A stretch of 54,956 bases of DNA from an uncultured Alphaproteobacteria bacterium (GTDB taxonomy: Bacteria; Pseudomonadota; Alphaproteobacteria; Rhizobiales; Ancalomicrobiaceae): contig CALFRR010000060.1 of NCBI GenBank assembly GCA_937919435.1, positions 1 to 54,956 on the forward strand, given 5' to 3'. The notes beneath the pieces are model-generated. The model ran no database searches, had not been told where the DNA came from, and saw nothing but the letters and a program-made list of their open reading frames with translations. The position numbers and the translations under genes were made by a program. Shown piece by piece: positions 27,682 to 36,216 of the stretch (positions within the stretch are counted from its first letter, which is position 1; every line of letters begins with the position of its first letter).

Positions 27682-28902
27682 TCAAGCGCCGGGATCGGGA
27701 TTCGGGCGATCGCGGTCGGCGTAGGGCGTCTGCGCGCGGAGGTCCGGGTCGCTCGCCGCCAGCGCCGCCGTCTCGCGGTCCAGGAACCGGTCGACCGCGA
27801 CGCGGAAGCCGGGATCGGCGATGAGATGCGCCGAGCGGGTGGCGACCGGCAGATAGCCGCGCGCCAGTTTGTGCTCGCCCTGTGCCCCCGCTTCGACCCG
27901 CGAGAGGCCGTGGGCGATCGCCCAGTCGATCGCCGCGTAGTAGCAGGTCTCGAAGTGCAGGAACGGCCGCCCGTCGGTGGTTCCCCACCAGCGGCCGTAG
28001 AGCGCGTCGGCGCCGACGAAGTTGAGGGCCCCGCCGATCGGCCGCCCGGCTTCGCGCGCCACCAGCAGCAGCACGCGGTCGCCCATCGTCTCGCCGATCA
28101 TCGAGAAGAAGCGGCGTCCGAGGTAGGGCCGCCCCCATTTGCGCGAACCGGTGTCGATGTAGAAGTCGAAGAAGGCGTCCCAGTCGGCTTCGCCGATCTC
28201 GGCACCGCGCAGGGCGACGATCTCGACCCCGCCGGCCACCGCCTCGCGGCGTTCGCGCAGGATCTGCTTGCGTTTGCGCCCGAGCAGCGTGTCGAGGAAG
28301 TCGGCGAAGTCGCGATAGCCGCGGTTCGGCCAATGGTACTGGCGGTCCTCCCGGATCGACCAGCCGGCTTCGGCGAAGACGCCGAGGTCCCGGGATCCGA
28401 GAAACGTCGCGTGCGCCGAGGACAGGCCGGCGCCGGTGGTCATCTCGGCGAGCGCCGCCACCAGCACCCGCCGGATGTCGGTGCGGGCCGTCGCCTCGCC
28501 CGGCGCCACCAGCAGCCGCGGGCCGGTGACCGGGGTGAACGGGACGCTCGCCTGGAGTTTCGGATAGTAGCGCCCACCCGCGTCCTCCCAGGCACGGGCC
28601 CAGCCGTGGTCGAAGACGTATTCGCCGAGGCTGTGGGTCTTGGCGTAGGCCGGGACGATGCCGATCGGCCGTCCGTCCGGCCCGTCGACGACCAGATGGC
28701 GAGGATGCCAGCCGGTCTCGGGGGAGGCGGCACCGGAGTCCTCCAGTGCGCGGAAGAAGGCGTGGTCGACGAACGGATCGGCCGGACGCCCGTCGGCCGC
28801 GATCCCGTCACCGGCCGCACAACGATTCCAGTCGGCGGACGAGATCTCCCCGGCGGCGGTGACGACGCGGACGCTCACCGCCCCGTCGAACGGGTCTTCC
28901 AT
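27682..28902 (-). CDS. FemAB-like GNAT-fold protein (PF04339 type)
   Basis: 406-residue protein of the FemAB-like family annotated as peptidogalycan biosynthesis or GNAT N-acyltransferase. It has two GNAT-like halves; typical segments are HPRHLVVDGPDGRPIGIVPAYAKTHSLGEYVFDHGWA, YYPKLQASVPFTPVTGPRLL, FLDTLLGRKRKQILRERR, and HFETCYYAAIDWAIAHGLSRVEAGAQGEHKLARGYLP. The donor and acceptor are unknown; a role in aminoacyl transfer to an envelope or other acceptor is only suggested by the fold. GGAGGG lies seven bases before the ATG. Confidence 0.85.
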   Translation of the reverse strand: MEDPFDGAVSVRVVTAAGEISSADWNRCAAGDGIAADGRPADPFVDHAFFRALEDSGAASPETGWHPRHLVVDGPDGRPIGIVPAYAKTHSLGEYVFDHGWARAWEDAGGRYYPKLQASVPFTPVTGPRLLVAPGEATARTDIRRVLVAALAEMTTGAGLSSAHATFLGSRDLGVFAEAGWSIREDRQYHWPNRGYRDFADFLDTLLGRKRKQILRERREAVAGGVEIVALRGAEIGEADWDAFFDFYIDTGSRKWGRPYLGRRFFSMIGETMGDRVLLLVAREAGRPIGGALNFVGADALYGRWWGTTDGRPFLHFETCYYAAIDWAIAHGLSRVEAGAQGEHKLARGYLPVATRSAHLIADPGFRVAVDRFLDRETAALAASDPDLRAQTPYADRDRPNPDPGA

Positions 28903-29019
28903 CGGCCCTCCGGTCTCCTCGGCCGCGTCGGTTCGGACGCGTGTCTCCCGTGACGATGGTCGATCCGGCTCACCGAACCCACCGGTGGGTCGCCGCGCGG
29001 CGTCCGGCTGCGGTGCGCT

Positions 29020-29337
29020 TCACCGGCAGACGCGGCGGAAATGGATGTCGCCCCAGCGATCGCGCCATTCCTCGCGCCAGCACCGACGCGGCACGACCAC
29101 TTCCTCTTCCTCGTAGACACGGACCGGGCGCCGACGGACGACGATCTCCTCTTCGGGCGGCGGCGGAGCCGGCTGAGCCAGCGCGCCGCCGAGAATCAGA
29201 CCGCCGACCAGCCCCGCGGCACCGGCCGCGGCGACGCCGCCGCGGTCGTAGGCGGCGGCCGGCCCGGTCGCACCGAGTTCGGCGGCGACGAGAACGGCGG
29301 CGATGCCGAGAGCGAGAACGGGCTTCGAGAGCACCAT
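29020..29337 (-). CDS. Glycine-rich exported protein with acidic/arginine tail, unknown function
   Basis: 105-residue protein. Residues 1-28 look like a signal peptide (VLALGIAAVLVAAELGATGPAAA). A second hydrophobic Gly/Ala stretch follows (GGVAAAGAAGLVGGLILGGALA), of glycine-zipper type, then PPPPEEE and a charged tail (VVRRRPVRVYEEEEVVVPRR) with two cysteines near the end in RRCWREEW and RRVCR. AGGAGG lies 11 bases before the ATG. Similar small envelope proteins are common in Hyphomicrobiales; no function is known to me. Confidence 0.65.
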   Translation of the reverse strand: MVLSKPVLALGIAAVLVAAELGATGPAAAYDRGGVAAAGAAGLVGGLILGGALAQPAPPPPEEEIVVRRRPVRVYEEEEVVVPRRCWREEWRDRWGDIHFRRVCR

Positions 29338-29537
29338 CGTGGACAACCTCCTCGAGACCGGAGCCGTATCGGTCCGCTCGAATCCATCGTGAAGCGGTTT
29401 CGGAGCGGCCCGCACGAAGCGAGCCGTTCGGCACGGCCGAGACTGTCGTCGACTTCCGGCGAAATCAGGGCGGGCCGCCACGGCACCGCCGATGCCGCCG
29501 GATCCCGCCGGAATCCGGTGGTATCGGGGCGTCCGCA

Positions 29538-30302
29538 TCAGAGCGGCGTGGTGTCCGGATCGAAGCCCTCGAAGATGATCTGATCGGCCGAAGCGAGCGC
29601 CCTGGCGCGGTCGGCGGGGCTGCGCACCGTCCAAGAGATCACCGGCAGGCCGAAGAGGTGGCGGGCCACCCAGGGGCCGGGCGCCGGCAGGTCGTTCACG
29701 CAGTAGGAGACGAACCGCGGCCGGGTCCGCGGCATGTGCAGCAGATGGCGCAGGACGAATCGGTCGATGCGGGTCGATCGGCCGTAGTCCTCCGGATTCG
29801 ACGCATCGTCGGCGACGATGCCGTTGGCGATCCCGGGCATCAGGCGATTGGCGGCGGCGAGTTGTTCGGGATCGAACGACTTGGTCACCACCGGCCCCTG
29901 GTAGCGCGACAGCAGCGCCGCCACCCGTTCGACCAGCCGCTCGTCGGCGTGGCGCGGGAACAGGCTCTTCATCTCGACGATCAGCCCGACCCGGCCGTCG
30001 ACCAGATCGAGCAGTTCCTCGAGCGTCGGCACCTTGGCGTCGGTGCCGCGCATCGGCAGTGCCTTGAATTCGGCGAGCGTCTTGTTGCCGACCGCGCCGG
30101 CGGCGAGCGTCAGCCGTTCCAGCGTGTCGTCGTGGAAGACCATGACGGTGCCGTCGGCGGACAGCAGCACGTCGCATTCGATCGAATAGTTCTTTGCGAT
30201 CGCCGCCTCGGCCGCCGGCAGAGTGTTCTCGATGATGCCCCGGGAGGCGTCATGGAGCCCACGGTGGGCGATCGGGCGGCGGGTGAGCCAGGAAATGTCC
30301 AT
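29538..30302 (-). CDS. Glycerophosphodiester phosphodiesterase
   Basis: 254-residue TIM-barrel enzyme hydrolysing glycerophosphodiesters to glycerol 3-phosphate and an alcohol. The signature begins PIAHRGLHDASRGIIENTLPA, with the catalytic His and Asn-Thr loop, followed by the metal residues in YSIECDVLLSADGTVMVFHDDTLERLT, and EMKSLF. There is no signal peptide, so it acts in the cytosol. ATG 30302 gives the compact family N-terminus. It lies 43 bases downstream of ridA on the same strand and is probably co-transcribed with it. Confidence 0.92.
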   Translation of the reverse strand: MDISWLTRRPIAHRGLHDASRGIIENTLPAAEAAIAKNYSIECDVLLSADGTVMVFHDDTLERLTLAAGAVGNKTLAEFKALPMRGTDAKVPTLEELLDLVDGRVGLIVEMKSLFPRHADERLVERVAALLSRYQGPVVTKSFDPEQLAAANRLMPGIANGIVADDASNPEDYGRSTRIDRFVLRHLLHMPRTRPRFVSYCVNDLPAPGPWVARHLFGLPVISWTVRSPADRARALASADQIIFEGFDPDTTPL

Positions 30303-30345
30303 TGGAAACTGCTCTCGCGGATGGCCTGTGGCCGGTTGCGATGCA

Positions 30346-30807
30346 TCAGGCGACTTCGAAGATGCCTTCCACCTCGACCGCCACGCCGAACGGCAGGGCG
30401 GCGACGCCGACGGCCGAACGCGCATGCCGCCCCTTGTCGCCGAACACTTCGACGAAGAAGTCGGAGGCGCCGTTGACCACCTTCGGCTGCTCGCCGAAGT
30501 CCGGGGCCGAGGCGACGAAGCCGGTGAGCTTCACCACCCGGACGACCCGATCGAGGTCGCCGATCGCCGCCCGGACCTGTGCGATCAGGTTGATGGCGCA
30601 GAGCCGCGCCGCGGCCCGGCCGGATTCGACGTCGATCTCGGCGCCGAGGCGGCCGACGTGGGCGAGACCCGCCGGTCCCATCGGCAGCTGGCCGGAGACG
30701 TAGAGATGGTTTCCCGAGCGGACGAAGGGGACGTAGTTGGCGGCCGGGGCGGTCGGCGTCGGCAACTGGACTCCGAGTTCGGTGAGGCGGGCTTCGACGA
30801 GGCTCAT
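30346..30807 (-). CDS. RidA family protein (YjgF/YER057c/UK114)
   Basis: 153-residue protein of the Rid superfamily, which includes 2-iminobutanoate/2-iminopropanoate deaminases. The longer length and the patterns VRSGNHLYVSGQLPM, AARLCAINLIAQVRAAIGDLDRV and KVVNGASDFFVEVFGDKGRHARSAVGVAALPFGVAVEVEGIFEV fit the subfamily of about 150 residues. The conserved arginine in GRHARSAVG is the one that binds the substrate carboxylate in active RidA. CGGAG lies eight bases before the ATG. It leads the gdpD gene. Confidence 0.9.
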   Translation of the reverse strand: MSLVEARLTELGVQLPTPTAPAANYVPFVRSGNHLYVSGQLPMGPAGLAHVGRLGAEIDVESGRAAARLCAINLIAQVRAAIGDLDRVVRVVKLTGFVASAPDFGEQPKVVNGASDFFVEVFGDKGRHARSAVGVAALPFGVAVEVEGIFEVA

Positions 30808-31026
30808 GCGGCGCTCCGATTCTGCGCGTGGGTGGAGGCGGCGGCGACGTCGCCGCGACTCTTCTAGTCGGAAAGTCTAGTCTGCCGCAATCGTCCAACC
30901 GCCGCGGGTCCTGCGCGGCAGGGGAATTGCTTTCAGGGGCGAACGGTACCAAAAGGAAGGGTCCGTCGTCTCCGTCGGTCGATGCCGCGTTCGTCGGCGA
31001 TCGTCGCGCCCGTCCCGAGGTCCCCG

Positions 31027-31878
31027 ATGCCGTCGATCCGCCGTTGCGGTTCCCTCGTCGCGATCTTCGCCTTTCTTTCGGCCACGATCGCCGCCGCTGC
31101 GGCACCGGCCGAAGTGCTCGCCGGCCTCTCCGCCCATCGCGCGATCTACGACGTCCGCCTCGAACGCCGCTCGGAGCGCACCGAGGTGGTCGGCGTCGAG
31201 GGCCGGCTGGTCTACGAGTTCGGCGGCTCGGTCTGCGAAGGCTTCACCAGCCGCTTCCGGCTGGTCACCCGCATCCTCAACCAGGACGGCACCAGCCGGG
31301 TCACCGACCTGCGCACCTCGTCCTGGGAGGAGGCCGACGGCCGCAGCTTCGACTTCCTAAATCAGAACTTCGTCGACGCCCGGCAGATCGAAGAGACCAA
31401 GGGCGTCGCCACCCGCGGCGCCGGCACCGTCGACGTCCGGCTGGTCCGCCCCGGCGACAAGACCGTCAGTCTCGCCCCGGCGGAGTTCCCGACCCGCCAT
31501 CTCGCCGCGATCATCGACGCCGCCGAAGCCGATCGACGTTTCGCCGAGATCGACCTCTACGATGGCTCCGAACACGGCGAGCGCACTTTCCGCACCTCGG
31601 TGGTGATCGGTCCGCCGGCCGTCGACTCCGCCGCGGATGCCGACGAGCCGGCCGCCGCCGCGTCCGCTCTCCTCGCCGGCCGGCGCCACTGGCCGGTGAC
31701 GATCTCGTACTTCGCCCTCGCCGCCGCCCGTTCCGGCGATCAGGTGCCCGAGTACCAGATGAGCTTCCTGCTCTACGACAACGGCATCACCCGCCGGCTG
31801 CGGCTCGACTACGGCGACTTCGTCCTGCGCGGGTCGCTCGCCCGCATCGAGTCGGGATCCGCCGCCGTCTGCCGCTGA
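31027..31878 (+). CDS. eipB: Cell-envelope integrity protein EipB (DUF1849)
   Basis: 283-residue periplasmic beta-spiral protein. After a signal peptide (CGSLVAIFAFLSATIAAAAA) comes the family core LAGLSAHRAIYDVRLERRSE, EGRLVYEFGGSVCEGFTSRFRLV and SSWEEADGRSFDFLNQNF. Cysteines in VCEGF and the terminal AVCR match the pair that forms a disulfide in Brucella EipB, where the protein maintains envelope integrity. ATG 31027 is chosen for the signal peptide; an upstream ATG at 30982 is possible. The 3' end overlaps the convergent dinB gene by 70 bases. Confidence 0.88.
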   Translation: MPSIRRCGSLVAIFAFLSATIAAAAAPAEVLAGLSAHRAIYDVRLERRSERTEVVGVEGRLVYEFGGSVCEGFTSRFRLVTRILNQDGTSRVTDLRTSSWEEADGRSFDFLNQNFVDARQIEETKGVATRGAGTVDVRLVRPGDKTVSLAPAEFPTRHLAAIIDAAEADRRFAEIDLYDGSEHGERTFRTSVVIGPPAVDSAADADEPAAAASALLAGRRHWPVTISYFALAAARSGDQVPEYQMSFLLYDNGITRRLRLDYGDFVLRGSLARIESGSAAVCR

Positions 31879-33248
31879 GGATCCTGTGGTTCGCGGTGCT
31901 CGCCCTGTGCGAGATCGCGTCTCGCCGTGGTGGTGGGCTCCGGCTTCGGCCGCGGCCGGAACACCCGCCCGGACTCGACCACGTCGTCGCCGAACTTCGC
32001 CCGGAGCGCGTCGACCGCCGCTTCCGCCCTGGCCCGCCGTCCCGCGCCCTCGTCGACGAGGTCGGGCGGATCGCAGCGGTCGATCGGCACCATGTCGGCG
32101 ACCCCGATGCCGATCAGCCGGAAGCGGCGCCCGTCGGCCTCCTTGGCCAGCAGCTCGCGTCCGACCCGGAAGATCCGATCGGCGAGCGCCGTCGGATCGC
32201 CGAGGCGGCGGTTGCGGCCGTGCTGGCGGAAGTCGGGGGTCTTCAGTTTCAGCTGGACGGTGTGCCCGCCGAGCCCCGCCGCCTTCAGCCGGCGCGACAC
32301 CTTGGTCGCCAGCCGGAACAGCAGCCGCTCGAGTTCCGCCGGATCGGAGACGTCGGTGTCCAGGGTGATCTCGTTGGAGATGCTCTTGACGTCGTGCTCG
32401 GGATCGACCCGGCGGCGGTCGTCGCCGACGGCCAGTGCCTTCAGTCGCCGGCCGAGCACTCCGAACCGGCGGATCAGCGCCGCTTCGTCGGCCCGCCTCA
32501 GGTCGGCGACGGTGTGCAGCCCCTCGGCGTGGAGCCCCTCGGTGGTCGCCCGCCCCACGCCCCAGATCGTCCCGACCGGCCGCGGCGCCAGGAAGTCGAG
32601 CGTCTCGGCCCGACCGATCACCGAGAAGCCGCGCGGCTTGTCGAGGTCGGAGGCGATCTTGGCGAGGAACTTGTTGTGCGACAGCCCGACCGAGACGGTG
32701 ATCCCGATCCGCTCCTCGATGGTGCGGGCGAAGCGCGCCAGCGTCAGCGCCGGCGAGCCGTGGTGCAGCAACTCGGTACCGGAGAGATCGAGGAACGCCT
32801 CGTCGATCGACAGCGGTTCGACCAACGGCGTCAGTTCCAGCATCATCCGCCGGATCTCGTGGCCGACCGCGGCGTATTTCTCCCTGTTCGGGCGGATCAC
32901 CACCGCGTCCGGGCAGGCCTCCAGCGCCCGCCACATCGGCATCGCCGACTTCACCCCGTGGATCCGGGCGACGTAGCAGCAGGTCGAGACGACCCCGCGC
33001 CGCCCGCCGCCGACGATCACCGGTCGGTCGGCGAGCGAAGGGTCGTCGCGCTTCTCCACCGCCGCATAGAAGGCGTCGCAGTCGATGTGGGCGATCGACA
33101 GCGTGTCGAGTTCGTCGTGATCGAGGATCCGCGGCCCGCCGCAGCGCGGGCAACGCTGCGCCCCCCGTCTCACCGGCGTGAGACAGTCGCGACAGAACGC
33201 CTTCGGCCGGGGCGGCGAGGCGGAAGGGGGAGAACCGGCTGCCGACAT
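31809..33248 (-). CDS. dinB: DNA polymerase IV with N-terminal zinc-ribbon motif
   Basis: 479-residue Y-family translesion polymerase. The N-terminus carries two CxxC pairs (FCRDCLTP and RCPRCGGP), a probable zinc ribbon common in rhizobial DinB but missing from E. coli DinB. The catalytic acidic residues are in HIDCDAFYAAVEKR and PLSIDEAFLD; palm and thumb segments include GVVSTCCYVAR, VSVGLSHNKFLAKIASDLDKPRGF and GTIWGVGRATTEGL. A little-finger domain follows, then a charged C-terminal tail that lies over the 3' end of eipB. No canonical clamp motif was identified in the tail. No LexA box was recognised upstream. Confidence 0.93.
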   Translation of the reverse strand: MSAAGSPPSASPPRPKAFCRDCLTPVRRGAQRCPRCGGPRILDHDELDTLSIAHIDCDAFYAAVEKRDDPSLADRPVIVGGGRRGVVSTCCYVARIHGVKSAMPMWRALEACPDAVVIRPNREKYAAVGHEIRRMMLELTPLVEPLSIDEAFLDLSGTELLHHGSPALTLARFARTIEERIGITVSVGLSHNKFLAKIASDLDKPRGFSVIGRAETLDFLAPRPVGTIWGVGRATTEGLHAEGLHTVADLRRADEAALIRRFGVLGRRLKALAVGDDRRRVDPEHDVKSISNEITLDTDVSDPAELERLLFRLATKVSRRLKAAGLGGHTVQLKLKTPDFRQHGRNRRLGDPTALADRIFRVGRELLAKEADGRRFRLIGIGVADMVPIDRCDPPDLVDEGAGRRARAEAAVDALRAKFGDDVVESGRVFRPRPKPEPTTTARRDLAQGEHREPQDPQRQTAADPDSMRASDPRRTKSP

Positions 33249-33279
33249 GGCGGCGAGTCTAGTGCAAGTCCGGTTCGGA

Positions 33280-34020
33280 TCAAACGGGGAACATCGGCGG
33301 ATCCGGCGGTTCGTCGCCGCCGTCGGCCGGAGTCGTTCGACCCGCCCCGGCGGCGTCTCCGGCGAGCCGGGCCGCGACCTGCGGCAGCGCCTCGATGCGG
33401 GCCACCACCTCCGCCCAGGAGCGGGTCTTCAGCCACACGCCCGGCACCTCGGGCGCCATCGCGAAGAAGCGCTCGTCGTCGACGAACTGCACCAGCCGCA
33501 CCGCCGGCACCCGATCGCGCACCGAAGCGAGATGGACCGGCCCGTCGTCGACGAAGATCACCCCGCGCGCCTCCGGGTCCGGTCCGGCGAGCGCCGCCAC
33601 CGCCGGTCCCTTCGGCCCCTCGTTGACGAGCAGCGGCAGATCGATGCCGAGCGCGGCGAGTCGGGCGCGGCGGGCCTCGGCGTGGCGAGCGGGCAGGTTG
33701 GACAGCAGCCATGGCTCGCAGCTCGCGGCGAGACGCCGCAATGCCGCCGCGGCCCCTTCGACCGGCGGCTGGCCGGCGCCGTCGCTGTCGTAGAAGGCGT
33801 CGATCAGCCGCCGCACCTCGTCGGCGCCGATCGGCTGATTCGATCCGACGCGGTAGACGTTGCCGGTGATCGCGAAGCTCGCCGGGGTGAAGCGATGGCC
33901 GGATGCGGCGAGGCGTCGCTCCAGCGGCCCGACGAAGCGCAGCACCACTTCGTCGACGTCGACCACCAGCAGCGGCCGTGCCGGGCTCGGATCGCCGACG
34001 GTGGGCGGTGGTTCGTTCAT
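33280..34020 (-). CDS. HAD-family hydrolase
   Basis: 246-residue HAD-like protein. Motif I is PLLVVDVDEVVLRFVG near residue 20, motif II is WLLSNLPARHAEARRARL, and the acidic motif IV is GVIFVDDGPVHLASVR. The C-terminal 40 residues are Pro/Gly/Asp-rich. The start overlaps the stop of the DUF3572 gene by ATGA, so the two are coupled. Substrate is unknown; the nucleophile pattern DxD is intact, so it may be active. Confidence 0.82.
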   Translation of the reverse strand: MNEPPPTVGDPSPARPLLVVDVDEVVLRFVGPLERRLAASGHRFTPASFAITGNVYRVGSNQPIGADEVRRLIDAFYDSDGAGQPPVEGAAAALRRLAASCEPWLLSNLPARHAEARRARLAALGIDLPLLVNEGPKGPAVAALAGPDPEARGVIFVDDGPVHLASVRDRVPAVRLVQFVDDERFFAMAPEVPGVWLKTRSWAEVVARIEALPQVAARLAGDAAGAGRTTPADGGDEPPDPPMFPV

Positions 34021-34322
34021 GGCGCGTCGCCGATCGGATCGAGCCGGTGGCGGGCGGCGGCGATCATCGTCGGCCGGATCCGCCGGCGCTCGGCGAAGAC
34101 CAGCAGTTCGGCCTCGTCGCCCATCAGGAATTCGAGCACCGCGGCGAAGAAGCCGGGGTCTTCCGACGCCGCCCGGATGGTCTCCGGACCGAGCCCGGTC
34201 TGGGCGAGGAATCGGCCGAGCAGCTCGGGTTCTCCGGCGATGTGGGTGAACGCCGCCACCGCGATCTCCTCCGCCTCCTGCCGGTCGAGTCCGGCGCGAC
34301 GGCGGCCGTCCCAGGGATCCAT
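34017..34322 (-). CDS. DUF3572 family protein
   Basis: 101-residue cytosolic protein of DUF3572, found in alphaproteobacteria and of unknown function. The family pattern is AEEIAVAAFTHIAGEPELLGRFLAQTGLGPETIRAASEDPGFFAAVLEFLMGDEAELLVFA. AAGGAG lies ten bases before the ATG at 34322. It is divergent from divK (118 bases apart) and coupled to the HAD gene; the neighbourhood of DUF3572 beside divK-pleD is one I associate with this order. Confidence 0.85.
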   Translation of the reverse strand: MDPWDGRRRAGLDRQEAEEIAVAAFTHIAGEPELLGRFLAQTGLGPETIRAASEDPGFFAAVLEFLMGDEAELLVFAERRRIRPTMIAAARHRLDPIGDAP

Positions 34323-34440
34323 CCGAGGTCTCCTTTTCTCTTCCGTAAGGAATGGAGGATACAGTCCGGGACGGCGAAAGTCGCGGTTCGCGACGCGCCC
34401 GGATCCGGCCGCCGGGGGGGGTGGCCCGAGGGAGCAGCAT

Positions 34441-34812
34441 ATGGCCAAGACGGTCCTCATCGTGGAGGACAACGAGCTCAACATGAAGCTCTTCCACGAC
34501 CTTCTCGAAGCCCACGGCTACCGCACGTTGCAGAGCCGCAACGGCTTCGAAGCGATGGACATCGCGCGCGCCGAGCATCCCGACCTGATCCTGATGGACA
34601 TCCAGCTTCCCGAGGTCTCCGGTCTCGAAGTCACCAAGTGGCTGAAGGAAGACGATGATCTGAAGGCGGTTCCGGTCATCGCGGTGACCGCCTTCGCGAT
34701 GAAGGGGGACGAGGAGCGTATCCGCCAGGGCGGTTGCGAGGCCTACATCTCCAAGCCCATCTCGGTGGTGAAATTCCTCGAGACGGTCCGCTCCTATCTC
34801 GGCGACGCCTGA
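34441..34812 (+). CDS. divK: Single-domain response regulator DivK
   Basis: 123-residue receiver-only protein controlling cell-cycle progression by regulating the DivJ/PleC/DivL kinases and, through them, CtrA. The sequence KTVLIVEDNELNMKLFHDLLEAHGYRTLQ is the DivK N-terminus; the phosphoacceptor is D53 in ILMDIQLPEVSGLEVTKWLK and the conserved lysine is in AYISKPISV. Length and residue number match Caulobacter DivK. The ATG follows GGGAG closely. pleD starts 33 bases downstream, the usual pair. Confidence 0.96.
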   Translation: MAKTVLIVEDNELNMKLFHDLLEAHGYRTLQSRNGFEAMDIARAEHPDLILMDIQLPEVSGLEVTKWLKEDDDLKAVPVIAVTAFAMKGDEERIRQGGCEAYISKPISVVKFLETVRSYLGDA

Positions 34813-34845
34813 GACGGGACGACGGACGGAAACGACGGGGGAGAG

Positions 34846-36216
34846 ATGACGGGGCGCATTCTGGTCGTCGACGACATACCGGCGAACCTCAAACTGCTCG
34901 AGGCGCGCCTGACCGCCGAGTACTTCGACGTGTCGACCGCGCTGTCCGGAGAGAAGGCACTCGAAGCCTGTCGGCGTTCGGTGCCCGATCTGGTGCTGCT
35001 CGACGTGATGATGCCGGGGCTCGACGGATTCGAGGTCTGCCGCCGGCTGAAGGCCGATCCGGTCACCGTCCACGTGCCGGTGGTGATGGTCACCGCGCTC
35101 GATCAGGTCGCCGACCGGGTCCGTGGCCTCGAGGCCGGGGCCGACGACTTCCTGGTCAAGCCGGTCAACGATCTGGCGCTGGTCACCCGGGTCAAGAGCC
35201 TGATCCGGCTGAAGACGCTGACCGACGAACTGCGCCTGCGGGCCCGCATCGGGCGCGACATGGGCTTCGACGATTCGGTCGCCCCGTTGCTCGATCCGAC
35301 GGTTCCGCCCGGCCGGATCCTGCTCGTCGACGATCGCCGCTCGTCCTTCGAGCGGATCGTCACGGCGATCGGCGGGCGTCACGAGGTGCGGGTCGAGACC
35401 GATCCCCAGCAGGCCCTGTTCCACGCCACCGACGGCGTCTTCGATCTGGTGATCGTCAACCTCGGCCTGTCGAACTTCGATGGTCTGCGGCTGGTCTCGC
35501 AATTGCGCTCGATCGAACGCACCCGGCATCTGCCGATCCTGGTGATCACCGAGGCCGACGATCGCGCCCGCCTGCTGCGTGGTCTCGACATGGGGGTCAA
35601 CGACTATCTGTTGCGCCCGATCGACAAGGCCGAGCTGCAGGCCCGGATCAAGACCCAGCTGCGGCGCAAGCTCTATTCGGACCGGCTCCGCGACAGCCTG
35701 CTGATGACCGTCGAGATGGCGATCACCGACGGGCTGACCGGGCTGCACAACCGTCGCTTCCTCACGACCCATCTCGAGCAGGCGCTCGAGACGGCGCGCA
35801 CCGAGGATCGCAGCCTCGCCCTGCTGATCGTCGACGTCGATCACTTCAAGCGGGTCAACGACGAACACGGCCACGATGCCGGCGACGCGGTCCTTCGGGA
35901 TCTCGCCGGACGTCTGACCGGCAGCGTCCGCGGCGTCGATCTGGTCTGCCGCTTCGGCGGCGAAGAGTTCGTCGTCATCCTGCCGGACACCGATCTCACC
36001 CAGGCCGGGGTGGTCGCCGAGCGGATCCGCGACCGGGTCGCCCGCGAGCCCTTCGCGCTTCCCGACGGCCAGTCGCTCGACCGCACCGTGTCGATCGGCA
36101 TCGGCTCTCTGGAGAGTTCGGCCGACACCGTCGATTCGATCCTCAAGCGGGCCGATGACGGGCTCTACGAAGCCAAGCGCTCCGGCCGCAACCGAGTGGT
36201 CGCCCGCGCCGCCTGA
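34846..36216 (+). CDS. pleD: Response regulator and diguanylate cyclase PleD
   Basis: 456-residue c-di-GMP synthase. REC1 has phosphoacceptor D53 in LLDVMMPGLDG. REC2 has N205 at the phosphoacceptor position (VIVNLGL), so it is an adaptor, as in Caulobacter PleD. The GGDEF domain has GGEEF at 371-375 and the inhibitory I-site RGVD at 362-365, five residues before it. Phosphorylation by PleC/DivJ drives dimerisation and cyclase activity, which controls stalk or polar development, motility and attachment. GGGGAGAG lies just before the ATG. Confidence 0.96.
   Translation: MTGRILVVDDIPANLKLLEARLTAEYFDVSTALSGEKALEACRRSVPDLVLLDVMMPGLDGFEVCRRLKADPVTVHVPVVMVTALDQVADRVRGLEAGADDFLVKPVNDLALVTRVKSLIRLKTLTDELRLRARIGRDMGFDDSVAPLLDPTVPPGRILLVDDRRSSFERIVTAIGGRHEVRVETDPQQALFHATDGVFDLVIVNLGLSNFDGLRLVSQLRSIERTRHLPILVITEADDRARLLRGLDMGVNDYLLRPIDKAELQARIKTQLRRKLYSDRLRDSLLMTVEMAITDGLTGLHNRRFLTTHLEQALETARTEDRSLALLIVDVDHFKRVNDEHGHDAGDAVLRDLAGRLTGSVRGVDLVCRFGGEEFVVILPDTDLTQAGVVAERIRDRVAREPFALPDGQSLDRTVSIGIGSLESSADTVDSILKRADDGLYEAKRSGRNRVVARAA

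Noticed and set aside
33280..35874. Long minus-strand ORF extending the HAD gene through divK and pleD
   Set aside because: Only the last 246 codons resemble a protein; the remainder is antisense to divK-pleD.
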